A stretch of 13,339 nucleotides of DNA from Fidelibacterota bacterium UBA7303 (GTDB lineage Bacteria > Fidelibacterota > Marinisomatia > Marinisomatales > UBA1611), in NCBI GenBank assembly GCA_002471805.1, contig DKQR01000228.1:2284-15622 (forward strand), given 5' to 3'. Both the position numbers and the translations under genes were made by a program. Position 1 is the stretch's first letter; each line of letters opens with the position of its first letter. Positions 1 to 12,000 of this stretch are shown here, piece after piece. The notes under the pieces were generated by a model. The model did no database searches. It had not been told where the DNA came from and was given only the letters and a program-made list of their open reading frames with translations.

Positions 1-1
1 T

Positions 2-3000
2 CAGCCAAAAGTTTCAGGAAATTCATATTCATTAAATTTTGATGGTCAAAATGATTATGTCGAAATACCAGATGATGAGTCATTGGATTTGACATCGGAG
101 TTCACTATTGAAATGTGGGTAAAGCTTGAACAGTATAATTCACACTATCATCTTTTAGGAAAACGGCCTGGATGTAGTAACAGCAACTATCAATTACATA
201 CAAACGGCGGTAATACCAGTGGCGGTTTTGGACTACACACTCAACATGATACACATGATGGAGGGACTGTTTACTGGAATGAGTGGACACATTTAGTAGC
301 ATCAGCGAGTATCCCTCAGAATTTTATTAAACTGTATGTTAATGGCGTTTTGACATCTCAATCTGGGATTAACGGATCATCGTTACCAAATAATGATGGT
401 GCTATAATTATAGGTGAAAGCGGTTGCTGGAATGGTTTTGTTAATGGGCAGATTGATGAGGTTCGTATTTGGAACAGGGCCTTGTCAGACGATAAAATTC
501 AAGACAACTTGAATTTAATGGTAAGTCCAGAAACAGAATATGGCTTGGCGGGCTACTGGCGCTTTGACGAAGGCAGCGGCACTACAGTTTATGATTTGAG
601 TGGTAACGGTAATCACGGTGTCATTAATGGCGCCACCTGGAGCACAGAAATGCCCAGTATAACTAATACCATTATTCAGCAGGGACAATTGAGCGGGATC
701 GCCTGGGAAGCAGACACAGATAAAGGCCAGGCCGGCTTTACTTCGGGCAACCCCATGTCATTCCGCTATTTTGCCCGGCGCGATAATGTTGCAACGGTTT
801 ACGAGGCCAGCCATATTACCCTAACAGGGGACGGTAATTTCGGCGCCCAGCCTTTCTCCGTTATGGAGGTCACCAGCAGCACAGAGTCGATATATCCAAC
901 TCGTATCAGCGCCTTATCTGATCTGTCGGTGGTAGAGGACAGCGGTCCAAACGAGTTTTCGATCTCCTTCAATAATTATTTTATCCATCCCTTTGACCCA
1001 CTTGAATTTGTGCCCATATCTATTGATTCCAGTGCAGTCATCGGCACCACCAACGGCACCAGTACAACCTTGACCGTTACTCCCCAGCAGGACTGGTTTG
1101 GCACTACCGATATTGTCATTGGAGCGTTCGACGGTTACTTTTATGCCTACGATACTATTGCTGTCACTATTTCCCCGATCAATGATGCCCCCGTCGTGGC
1201 CGACATCCCTGATAGTGTGATCAACGAGGATGAGAGTTTCACCTTTGACCTGGACAGGTACACGTTTGATGTGGATAACGATTCATCAGAAATATCCTAT
1301 ACGGCCCAGGTGATCACCGGAATAGACAGCAATGCCGTAATTACCATCAATGATACATCCCATATTATATCCGTGGCAGCGGTTGCGGATTCATCAGGGA
1401 CATTCTTGATCGAGATCACAGCCATGGATGACAGTTCTGCCGTTGGCATCGATACCTTTCAGGTAGCGGTTATGCCTGTCAACGACGCCCCGGTTCTTGT
1501 TTCACCAATTCATGACAAAAGGATCTACCGCAGTACGGGCGTCCACGTGCTGGTCAATGACTTGAATTCCGTGTTTATAGATAAGGAAAATGACCCACTC
1601 TTCTTTAATGTAAGTTCAGGCTCCGATTCTATTACCACCGTTATTCAAAATAATAGGCTTTCGGTGAACCTGCTGGCGGATAACGGCAGCGTGGAGGAGA
1701 TTATTGTTACCACCACCGATGGTCAGCTTACCACAGCAGACACCTTTAACTTGGCTTTTGTGCAGTGGGCTATCCGTATCTCTGCTGCTAGTGACTCTGC
1801 GGAAAACAACAATAATTTCATTGGCGCTGCAGATCAGACGACGATTGGCTACGATCCGGACTATGAGCAGCCGGTTGATGATGAAAATGAACTTTCAGTA
1901 TACTTCGAACATTCAGACTGGCTGCCGGACAGTAGTGCAAATTTCGATCAAGACATACGGCCCATTATAGCTCTAAATGACACTAGCCATGCCTGGACGT
2001 TTGACGTTATTTCTGCAGCTGCAGCAGATGTCAGCTTAAATTTTTCATTCTACGATTATCCTGGTTTTCCGGCGAAACTGGTTGATATTGAGACTGGGGA
2101 AGAAGAGTACCTTGATCAGGATACTGAGATACTATTTTCTGCTCAGGCTGCTGAATCGCGCTCCTTCCAGGTGTATGTAGGCGATGTTGTGCCTCCTGCA
2201 GCGGTAACCGACCTTGCAGTAGATAGCGCCCTCTCCAGGTCCATGATTCTGCAATGGTCTGCACCCGGTGATAATGACCTGACTGGAACGGCTGTGTCCT
2301 ACGAAATTCGCTATTCAAGTGTACCTATCACTTCTGAAAATTTTACAAACGCCACTGAAGTGACTGACAATGTACCGATCCCGGACAGCAGCGGGCTGCT
2401 GCAATCTGTGGAAATAACAAGCTTGGCACCGCAGACAGAATATTATTTTGCCTTGAAAACTACAGATGATGCCGGCAACCAGTCCCTGATTTCCAACATA
2501 ATTAACCAGATCACCCTGCCGGTACCATTGACAGATTTGGATGCTTTCTGGAGTAAGTTTCATAACGACCTGCTCAACAGCGGTTACACCAGCCGAGATG
2601 GTGCCACGCTTGATACTATGTTGTGGTCCTATGAAACCAGCGACGATATAAACAGCCCGCCTGTCGTTGATGACCGCGGAGAAATTTATTTTGGTTCAGA
2701 GGACGGTTCTGTTTATGCCTTGAAAGTGGATGGGTCGCTCAAGTGGAGCTATGCCACCGGCGGGGGCGTTACCGCTGCGCCGCTGGTGTCTACCCTGGAT
2801 CGCCTGTACGTGGGTAGCAAAAGCGGTACATTCTATTGTTTTAACCGTACCACAGGAGATACGATCTGGACCTACCAGGCAAATGATCAGATTTATTCAT
2901 CGGCAACTATAGATAACAGCGGTCGTCTTTTCTTCGGTGACCTGGATGGTAAACTACACTGTCTGGATAGTGAATTTGGCACATTGTACTGGCAGGCAGA

Positions 3001-6000
3001 AGTAGGAAACCGCATTTATTCTGCCCCGGCGCTCTCTCCAAATGGTAGTATTGTATACGTTGGTGGTTTTGATAAGAAGATTTACGCCCTATATGCAGCT
3101 TCAGGAACAGAACAGTGGAATTACGCAACAAATGGATATATCCTTAGTTCCATGGCAGTGGACGGGGATGGGATTATCTATGCCAGTTCCTCGGATAATA
3201 ACCTGTATGCCGTCAACCCGGACGGCACCATAAAGTGGTCGTATACTACCGGCGGAGCCATCTGGTATTCCTCACCAGCGCTGGGAACAGATAATGATAT
3301 TTATATTGGTTCAGATGATAATAAACTTTATAGTGTCAATCGTTCCGACGGCACCCTGCGCTGGAGTTATACAACAAGCGGTGATGTCCGCAATTCACCT
3401 GCTGTAGCAGCCAACAGCAATATCTATTTTGGTTCCATGGATAATTCACTGTATCAGGTAGATACGAGCGGGGCACTAGTGTCCAGTGTTCAGTTTGGAG
3501 ATCAAATTCAAACATCTTCGGTAGGTATAGGAGCCGGCGGTATTATTTATATTGGCACCCATGACAACCGACTGTATGCCTATGGCATGGGCGATACCAT
3601 TCCACCTGTTACCCCGGCTGAATTATCAGTCATTAGTGGTGATCACAATGTTATTTTATCCTGGTCTGCCAACACAGAATCAGATTTGTCATATTATAAT
3701 ATTTACCGTAGCGTAGTTGCTGATTTTGATCCGAGCCCGTCTGATAGTTTAACTCAAGCTTGGAAAACTGATACGACTTATACTGATTCGGCTGTAACGA
3801 ATGGGTTAACCTATTACTACCGCATGAAAGCTATAGATATCACTGGCAATATCAGTTCGGCCAGTTCAGCAGTGATTGGTACACCCACCGATTTACCACC
3901 GGAAACACCTATCGAATTAACTGCGGTTGCCGGTAATAGCCGCATTACATTAAACTGGAAGGCGGGAGTTGAGTATGACCTTGCCGGTCATATAATATAC
4001 CGCAGTACCGATTCTACTTTTGTACCTACAAGTGATGATTCCATTGCCGCCGTACCTCTGCCGGAAATAACTTTTGTAGATAGCGGGTTGGTCACTGGTA
4101 TTTCATATTATTACCAATTAGCGTCTTATGATCTGGGCGGAAATGTGAGCCTGTTCAGCAATCAAGTGTCAGGAGTTCCCCTGGACTTAACAGCCCCATT
4201 GGCTCCGGAAGAGATCGTGGTACAGAACGGGGATGAGGAAGTAACCTTGACCTGGACGGAAAATGCTGAATCAGATCTCGACCGCTATAAACTCTACCTC
4301 AATACGGACTCCTCTTTCGTACCCACTTCTTCAGATTTGCTAGCCTCGATATCGACACCTGCTGTGACCTATACCGATACGGGCCTGATCAATGGCTTTA
4401 CCTACTATTATCTTTTAACAGCCATAGATACGACTGGTAATGAAAGCGCTGCCAGCAGACTGATCACCGGTACACCCACAGACCAGACACCACCGGCTGC
4501 ACCCACAGGATTGGCAACGTCAAGCGGAGACCATTATGTAGACTTGACTTGGACAAATAATGTTGAAAATGATTTGTCTTATTATATCATTTACCGCAGT
4601 GAGGTGGAAGGATTTGAGGCCGAATCAACTGACAGTCTAACCTTAGTCTCAAAGACAATCACCAGTTTTAGGGATACAACCGTTACCAATGGTGTTACAT
4701 ATTATTATCGTCTTAAAGCCGGTGATATAGGGGATAATATTGGACCAGCAAGTGATGCCGTAATTGGTACACCTACCGACTTGCCTCCAGCAGCACCCAC
4801 CGATTTGGCTGCTGTTATCGGTGATGGCCGCATTACGTTAAACTGGACAACTGGTTCTGAATATGATTTAGTCAGCCATATTATTTACCGAAGTACTGAT
4901 TCTACTTTTGTACCCACACGTGATGATTCCATTGCTACCGTACTGTTGCCGACAGTATCTTTTGTAGACAGTGGGTTGGTAACCGGCCTTATTTATTATT
5001 ACCGCCTGGCATCCTATGATCTCGGCAGCAATGAAAGCCTGTTAAGTGACCAGGTTTCCGGGGCACCTCTGGATCTGACCGCGCCACTTGCTCCTCAGGG
5101 TATTGTAATGCAGAATGGTGAAAAACAAGTTACCCTGACTTGGTCGGAGAATACCGAGTCGGACTTATTTGGTTACCATCTTTACCGTAATTCAGACTCC
5201 TCTTTTGTGCCCACTTCTTCAGATCTGTTAGCATCGATATCGACACCTGCTGTAACTTATACCGATACGGGCCTGATCAATGGCTTTACCTACTATTATC
5301 TTTTAACAGCCATAGATACGTCCGGTAATGAAAGTGCTGCCAGCGGGCTGATCATCGGTACACCCACGGATCAGACACCACCGGCGGCAATCACAGATTT
5401 GGCAGTGGTGAACTATACCTCAAACTATATAGATCTGCTGTGGACTGCTACTGGCGGAGACAGCACTGCAGGACGGGCCTACAGCTATGACATCAGGTTT
5501 TCTAACGAAGAGATAACTGTAGGTAATTTTGACCAGGCGGACACAGTTGTGATTGCCGTTCCAGATCCTGCAGCCTCTGGAACCCAGGAGGAGCTATCCA
5601 TTACCGGGTTGAACCCAGAAACGCTTTATTATTTTGCCCTGAAGGTGGCGGACAGCACCGGCAATGTGTCGGACATATCCAATGTGGTTTTCCAGGAGAC
5701 ATCGGAAACACCCACGCTCTTGGCCGCCGCTCTGTGGGGAAAATTTCATGAGAACAACCAGAACACCGGTATGTCGTCCATCAACGGCACCGAAATCGGC
5801 GACATGGTCTGGACTTTTGAAACTGGTGCCGATGTAAACAGTTCACCGGTGCTGGATGAGCGTGGTGATGTCTATTTTGGCTCTGAAGACGGCAGTGTCT
5901 ATGCCCTCAATGTGGACGGCACCCTGAAGTGGAGCCACGCCACCGGCAACGGTGTGGTTGCGGCACCCCTGGTGGCGAGCATGAATCGCCTCTATGTGGG

Positions 6001-9000
6001 TAGCAAAAGCGGCAAGTTTTATTGTTTCAACCGCACCACGGGAGAAGTGATCTGGCTCTATACGGTCAATGATGAGATCCATTCATCAGCCTTGATTGAC
6101 AGCGATGGTCGTCTTTTCTTTGGGTCTCTGAACGGCAACCTGACCTGCCTCGACAGCGAGTTCGGATCCCTGTACTGGCAGGCATCACTGGGAAGCGAGG
6201 TGTACTCCTCTCCGGCACTTTCTCCTGATGGCAGCACCGTATATGTTGGTGCGTATAATTCCAAGGTTTATGCCCTGGACGCGGTCACGGGGGAGGAACA
6301 GTGGAACTATCTTTGCAGCAATCTATCAACGGTAACGTCATCACACAGAATTTATGGTTCCATGGCCGTGGATGAAGAGGGCGCTATTTACACTGGCAAT
6401 TATGATAAGAAACTGTATGCCATCAACCCCGATGGTACAGAAAAATGGACCTACAACACCGGTGGAAGGATCTTATATTCTTCTCCTGCCCTGGGGGATA
6501 ATGGTGAAATATATATCGGTAACAATGACGAAGAGTTAAACTGTATAAATCGTTCCGATGGTAGCCTGCGCTGGAAATATGCTACTGATGGCGATATACG
6601 AAATTCTCCCGCAGTAGCGGCCAATGGTAATATTTACTTCGGATCTAAGGACGATAAAATATATGCCCTTAACCAGGATGGAAACGTGCTTTGGACATAT
6701 ACTACCGGCGATGAAGTGCGCTCTTCTTCTCCCGCCATTGGCCCTAATGGCAACGTGTATATAGGGTCTTATGATAATAATCTCTACATGATCGGCGAAC
6801 TGGATTCGATAGCTCCATCTGTGCCGGTTAACTTTACTGGCATTCCTGGTGATGAACGTGTCACACTATCCTGGGATTTCAACCCCGAAAACGACCTGTT
6901 CCGCTACCGAATCTACAAAGGTTCCAGCGCTGTTAGCCTGGCACCCTATGACAGTGTCAGCTTTGCCTACAATACATTTGCCGACAGCATTGTTGAAAAT
7001 AATATAGAATATTTTTACAACATCAAAGCCATAGACCAACTGGGAAACAACAGCCTTTTTTCGGATATCATCAGTGTGACACCATATGATCAAACCCCAC
7101 CGTCGGCACCTGATGGACTTGCGGCCGTACCCGGTGACGGGGAAGTGACCCTGACCTGGAGTCCGTTGAACAGCGTGGGAGATTTTTTACGGTACAGACT
7201 CTATGTCATGGGGAGCGACTCTTCCTTTACTGTAATAGACTCAACCAGTTTCACCGGCAACCCTGTCGCGGATTTGGAGGATACACTAATACATTTAACA
7301 AATGTTGAAAACAATATCACCTATCATTTTACCGTGGCCGCTGTGGACACCCTTTTAAATGTAAGTGAATACAGCAACATTGTCAGCACCACGCCCTATG
7401 CTGGCCCAGTATGGTATGTATCCAATAATGGTAACAATAATAATATTGGTTACATAACAGAACCGTTTCTAACGATTCAATATGCTGTGGATTATGCAGA
7501 TCCTGAAGATACAGTGATGGTGCTGCCCGGCACTTATGAGGAAAATATTGTTATTAATGAAAAAAGTCTTGTTATCCGCGGGCTAGGCAACCCGGACGAC
7601 ATTATTATTGACGGTAATCAGGCCGGAAGCGTTGTGACCGTTATAGGCCACACTGATGATGATATAAGTGTAGCCGTGGAAAATATGACCATCACCAATG
7701 GTGTCAATGATAGCGGTGGCGGCATTTATATTGAGGAAACTGGGTCCGAGGTCGATCTTAACCTGGACCAGCTGATCATTACCGGCAATGCTGCAACCGC
7801 CAGTGGCGGCGGTATATTTTTAACTGGAGATGTGGGAGGCGTCTTAAGCAATCTTTTGGTTGTGGGTAACAGCGCCTTGAATGGTGCCGGTATAGCCACA
7901 ATAGGCGCGAGTTATTCGGTCTGGAATTGTACTATCACCGACAATACGGCCAGCGGAACAGCAGGCGGTATTTATGGCGCCGAGGAAAGTGAAATAGAAA
8001 TATTCAACTGTATTCTAAATGAGAATGGAGAAGAGGAAATTGTCCTTGATGAAATCAGCTTTGCGGAAGTTGACTATTCAAATATTTCAGGAGGCCTGGC
8101 GAATATTGTAGCTGTCGCCGAATACTTAACCTGGGGATCCCACAACTTGGATGATGCTCAAAACCTGTTTATCAACAGGGGAACATCAGAATATAGTTTA
8201 AATGATTTTTCACCATTTATAGGTCAGGGTTCTGACAACTTGGAGTTCACACTCGATTTATATGGCCTGGACAGGGATTCTCTACCGGGACCGCCGGACC
8301 TTGGGGCAATTGAAAACCTCCTGGTCAGCCAGAGGCCTAAGTCCGGAGAAGTATTTGATGGCGATCTGGTCGATTTAGACTGGTTTCCAGATTCAACCAT
8401 AATTGCTCACTGGGAATCTTTTATCGATAACAGTACAGTGAATTATGAAATTGCAGTCGGCACGCATGGCGACACCTTGGATAATGTGCTCATCTGGACA
8501 CCGTCGGCACAGGACACATTTTTTACAATGAATCTTACAAATGTGACAGCGGGAGTAAATTATTATGTCAGTGTCCGCGGGTTGGATATAGATAATCAAA
8601 TGTCGGATACAACGACCAGTAATGGCTTTAAGTTTGATTTTGTTCCCCCGACGGTGACTAATATCATTGAGGTGCAGACAGACAATGACATGGATTACTT
8701 TAACGATAGTACAAACCTGAACTTTACCTGGTCCGGCAGTGATAATGAATCTGGGCTGGATTATTTTGAATACGCGCTGGCCCTTGAGGATTCCCTTGTT
8801 CTGGACTGGTCCTATGCTGGTACAGATACCGCTGCAGTTATTGATACTTTCGCTTTCGTGGAAGGGCAGACTTATTATTTCATGGTCAGGGTTATTGATA
8901 TAGCCGGCAACCTGTCTGTCATAGGATCAGGAGACGGTTTTTTGATTGATTATACTCCGCCAGAAACTGGATTAGTTTTTGATGGCCTGGATGACGACAT

Positions 9001-12000
9001 AATTTTCAGTGGATCTGATTCAACAGTAAATGCTCACTGGAGTTCATTTAACGATAGCTTCTCTGGCATTGGTTATTATGAGTATACAATTGGAAATACT
9101 GTTCAAGGGTCAGAGGTGCTGGACTGGACTTCAGGCGTGATCGATACATTTGTAAATGTGACAGGATTGGAACTGTACAATGGTGAGACTTATTACGTAT
9201 CAATACGAGCAGTTGATAATGCTGGTAATGTCTCTTCTATAGTCTCAAGCAACGGGCTTATAGTAGATACTGAGCCTCCAGGTCAGGGAATTGTCAATGA
9301 CGGGTCGTTTACTGATTTGAACTGGCATAACCAAGATACATCTCTAACTGCTTTTTGGACTGGCTTTGCTGATGAATTGAGTGGAGTAAAAGAGTATAGC
9401 TTTTCAATCGGGACAAATGCCGGCCAGGAGGATGTATACGCCTGGACAAGTGTTGGCGATGACACTACAGTCTCCGTGGACAGTCTTTTTCTTAATGAAG
9501 CGGTCACTTATTTCTTTAATGTTATTGCCAGTGATTCAGTTGGCAATATAGGTACTGTTGTTTCATCTAACGGAATTACGATTGATCTTACTGCTCCCAG
9601 TACATTTATGAACATAGAAAATTATTATATAGGTCCGGATCGTTGGAATAATGACAATCCATTGGTTGGAACTGCCGGTGATGATTTATCTGGAGTACAA
9701 TCAATAGAGTTAATGGTCAATCGTAAGGAAGATAATTATTTCTGGTCTGAAGGAGGTTGGACATTGGATTCAAGCTGGGTTGAAGCCAGCGGTGATATTT
9801 CCTGGAATTATCAATTTATATTATCTAATCTGGGAGACGGACAATTATATCAGGTATATGCTCATGCAGTGGATAGTGCTGGAAATAAGGACTTGACACC
9901 TGCTTTGGATAGTTTGGTTTATGATTCATCTTTACCAGAGTCATTTGTACAGATTGAACTGGAATTTTATAATGATTTGAGCTGGAATGCCGATTCAAGC
10001 ATCACGGGTACTGCAGTGGATAGTATTTCTGATATTGATTCAGTTTTAGTTGCTATAGAGAGGTTGAGTGATAATCAATGGTTTGATGGCACCCAGTGGC
10101 AACCGTTTGAGATATGGCAGTATCCACTCGGTCTGGAAACTTGGTATTATCAACTACCTGAAAATAACTTAAACGACAGTATCAGTTATAATATATATTC
10201 AAAAGCGTTTGACTTGGCCGGAAATCAGCAACTCGAGCTAGGAAGTAGTATTTTTACCTATGATATTTCTGGTCCTGCTATCGGACAGGTCTACGATGGT
10301 ACAGTAGAAGGAAGTGATATTGATTGGACCAATATTGATGATTATATTTCTGCATTTTGGACCGGTTTCAATGATTTAATTAGTGGTATCAGCGAATATG
10401 AATATATGATTACAGATGGATCAGTAAATACATTAGTACCATGGACTAGTGTGGGTGTGGATACATTTATAGTGGACTCTTCTTTGAGTTTGCAAACCGG
10501 CAATCAGTATTATGTAAGCGTGAGAGCTACAGATAGAGCGGAAAATGTTTCCCTGGAGGTAATGTCAGATGGGGTAACAGTAGATACGATTGCCCCTGTG
10601 ATTACCTACATATATGAAGGTTCTTTTGGTAATGATCTTGATTATCAATATAACAATGACAACCTTTCTATTGCCTGGGGAGGATCTGACAGCAGGGAAA
10701 TTTCTGATTATTCAGTATCGTTGGGTAGTGCACCCGGTCTCGAAGATATTGTTAACTGGGTAGATGTAAGCAGTAACATGAACCATGTATTTAATAATTT
10801 GAATCTGGAACCAGATAGTACATATTTTGCCAATGTTAAAGCTTACGATCAGGCGGGTAACATATCCGGATTAATTAGCGGAGACGGTATTGCTATTGAC
10901 CAGACACCACCCGTAACAGGTCTGGTTGCTGATTTTGAATTAGATGACGTTGACTGGACTGCTATTGATTATCAAATCCTAACCTATTTAGTGGGATTTT
11001 CTGATTCTTTAAGCGGAGTCGCTGAATATTGGGTCTCCATTGGACTTAGCCCCGGACTAACACAGGTTCTTGATTGGACGTCCAATGGATCAAACACAAA
11101 CTTTGCATATGTAGTTGATCTGGTGCCGGGTCCAACTTATTATGTGAATGCCTATGCGATTGACGCCGTAGGCAATGTCAGTGCCACCATCAGTTCTGAC
11201 GGTTTTGGGGTAGACCTTGACTCGCCGGTGGCCGGGACCGTTTTTGATGGACAGACTGTTGATCTGGATTGGACCAACAATGACAGTACCTTGTTAGCAA
11301 ACTGGTCTGGATTCAGTGACGCAACCAGCAGCATAGCAAATTATGAATACAGCATCGGCACCTCTGCAGGCAGTCAGAACATTACACCGTGGACACTTGT
11401 ACCCGGCTCATCTATCACGGTTACACAAGACAGTTTGAACCTGAACCATGGAACAACATACTTTTTTAATCTTCACGCCTATGATGAAGCAGAAAATGTT
11501 TCACAAACTATATCCAGCAACGGTATAACTCTGGACACACAGATGCCTGTGATTAATCAGTTAACTGAAGGTTCGCCAGCGAACCCAGTCTATCAGGCCA
11601 GTGACGACTCACTCGCACTGTATTGTAATGCTAATGATAATCTCTCGGGTATCGGTTTATATCAGTTTGCAGTGGGTTCTACTGTAGGAGACAGCGATAT
11701 TGTAGCTTGGGCCGAGTTTACGTCTGAAAATTCCAGCGTGATTTTTGAACCACTTGTATTGAATAACGGCAGTACTTACTACGGCCAGGTGAGAGTCATT
11801 GATCAAGCGGGGAATTCAAATATGTTGGAAGGGGATGGCGTTATCATAGATGCAACTCCGCCAATATCAGGATTTGTGATTGACCTTACAGATTTAAGTA
11901 TTTTTGAGGATCAGGATATAACCAATTCCACAACAATCTTAAGCGCCTTCATGTCTGACTTTATTGATACATTGAGCGGTATTGAACGGTATGAATATGC

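Larger units (their letters stand above)
2192..6811 (+). repeat. FN3-propeller cassette duplicated around the FN3 triplets
   Basis: Copy 1 spans 2192-3601 and copy 2 spans 5378-6811. The offset is 3186 bases from the FN3 start through the opening strand of blade 5 (the Trp codons at 3116 and 6302 match), then 3210 bases after a 24-base insertion in copy 2. Between the copies lie exactly two 888-base FN3 triplets. The arrangement FN3-propeller, triplet, triplet, FN3-propeller, then two further FN3 domains implies that a unit of FN3-propeller plus FN3 string was duplicated and the string then expanded by one triplet. Confidence 0.88.

Noticed and set aside
1704..1970. Forward open frame of 88 codons in another phase
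   Set aside because: It overlaps the main frame at the third cadherin-like domain, where the main frame's domain pattern continues unbroken; the alternative peptide is low-complexity and unrecognised.
4370..5320. Repeat junction as an assembly error
   Set aside because: The copies differ throughout most of their length and remain in frame, so a simple assembly duplication is unlikely, though the 63-base exact match deserves a long-read check.
5843..6264. Two overlapping reverse-strand open frames of 79 and 68 codons
   Set aside because: They lie opposite conserved propeller codons of the long frame, show no recognisable domain and no ribosome binding context, and are chance frames in a GC-richer stretch.
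2540..6811. PQQ-dependent dehydrogenase activity
   Set aside because: Only the blade repeats are present; the cofactor-binding and catalytic Asp features and overall layout of quinoprotein dehydrogenases are not seen, and the setting is a surface adhesin.
7403..8323. Pectate lyase or other polysaccharide lyase active site in the beta-helix
   Set aside because: I could not find a convincing catalytic cluster of Asp, Lys and Arg; the rung motifs and PDLGAIE end fit non-catalytic helices. A structure model could reopen this.
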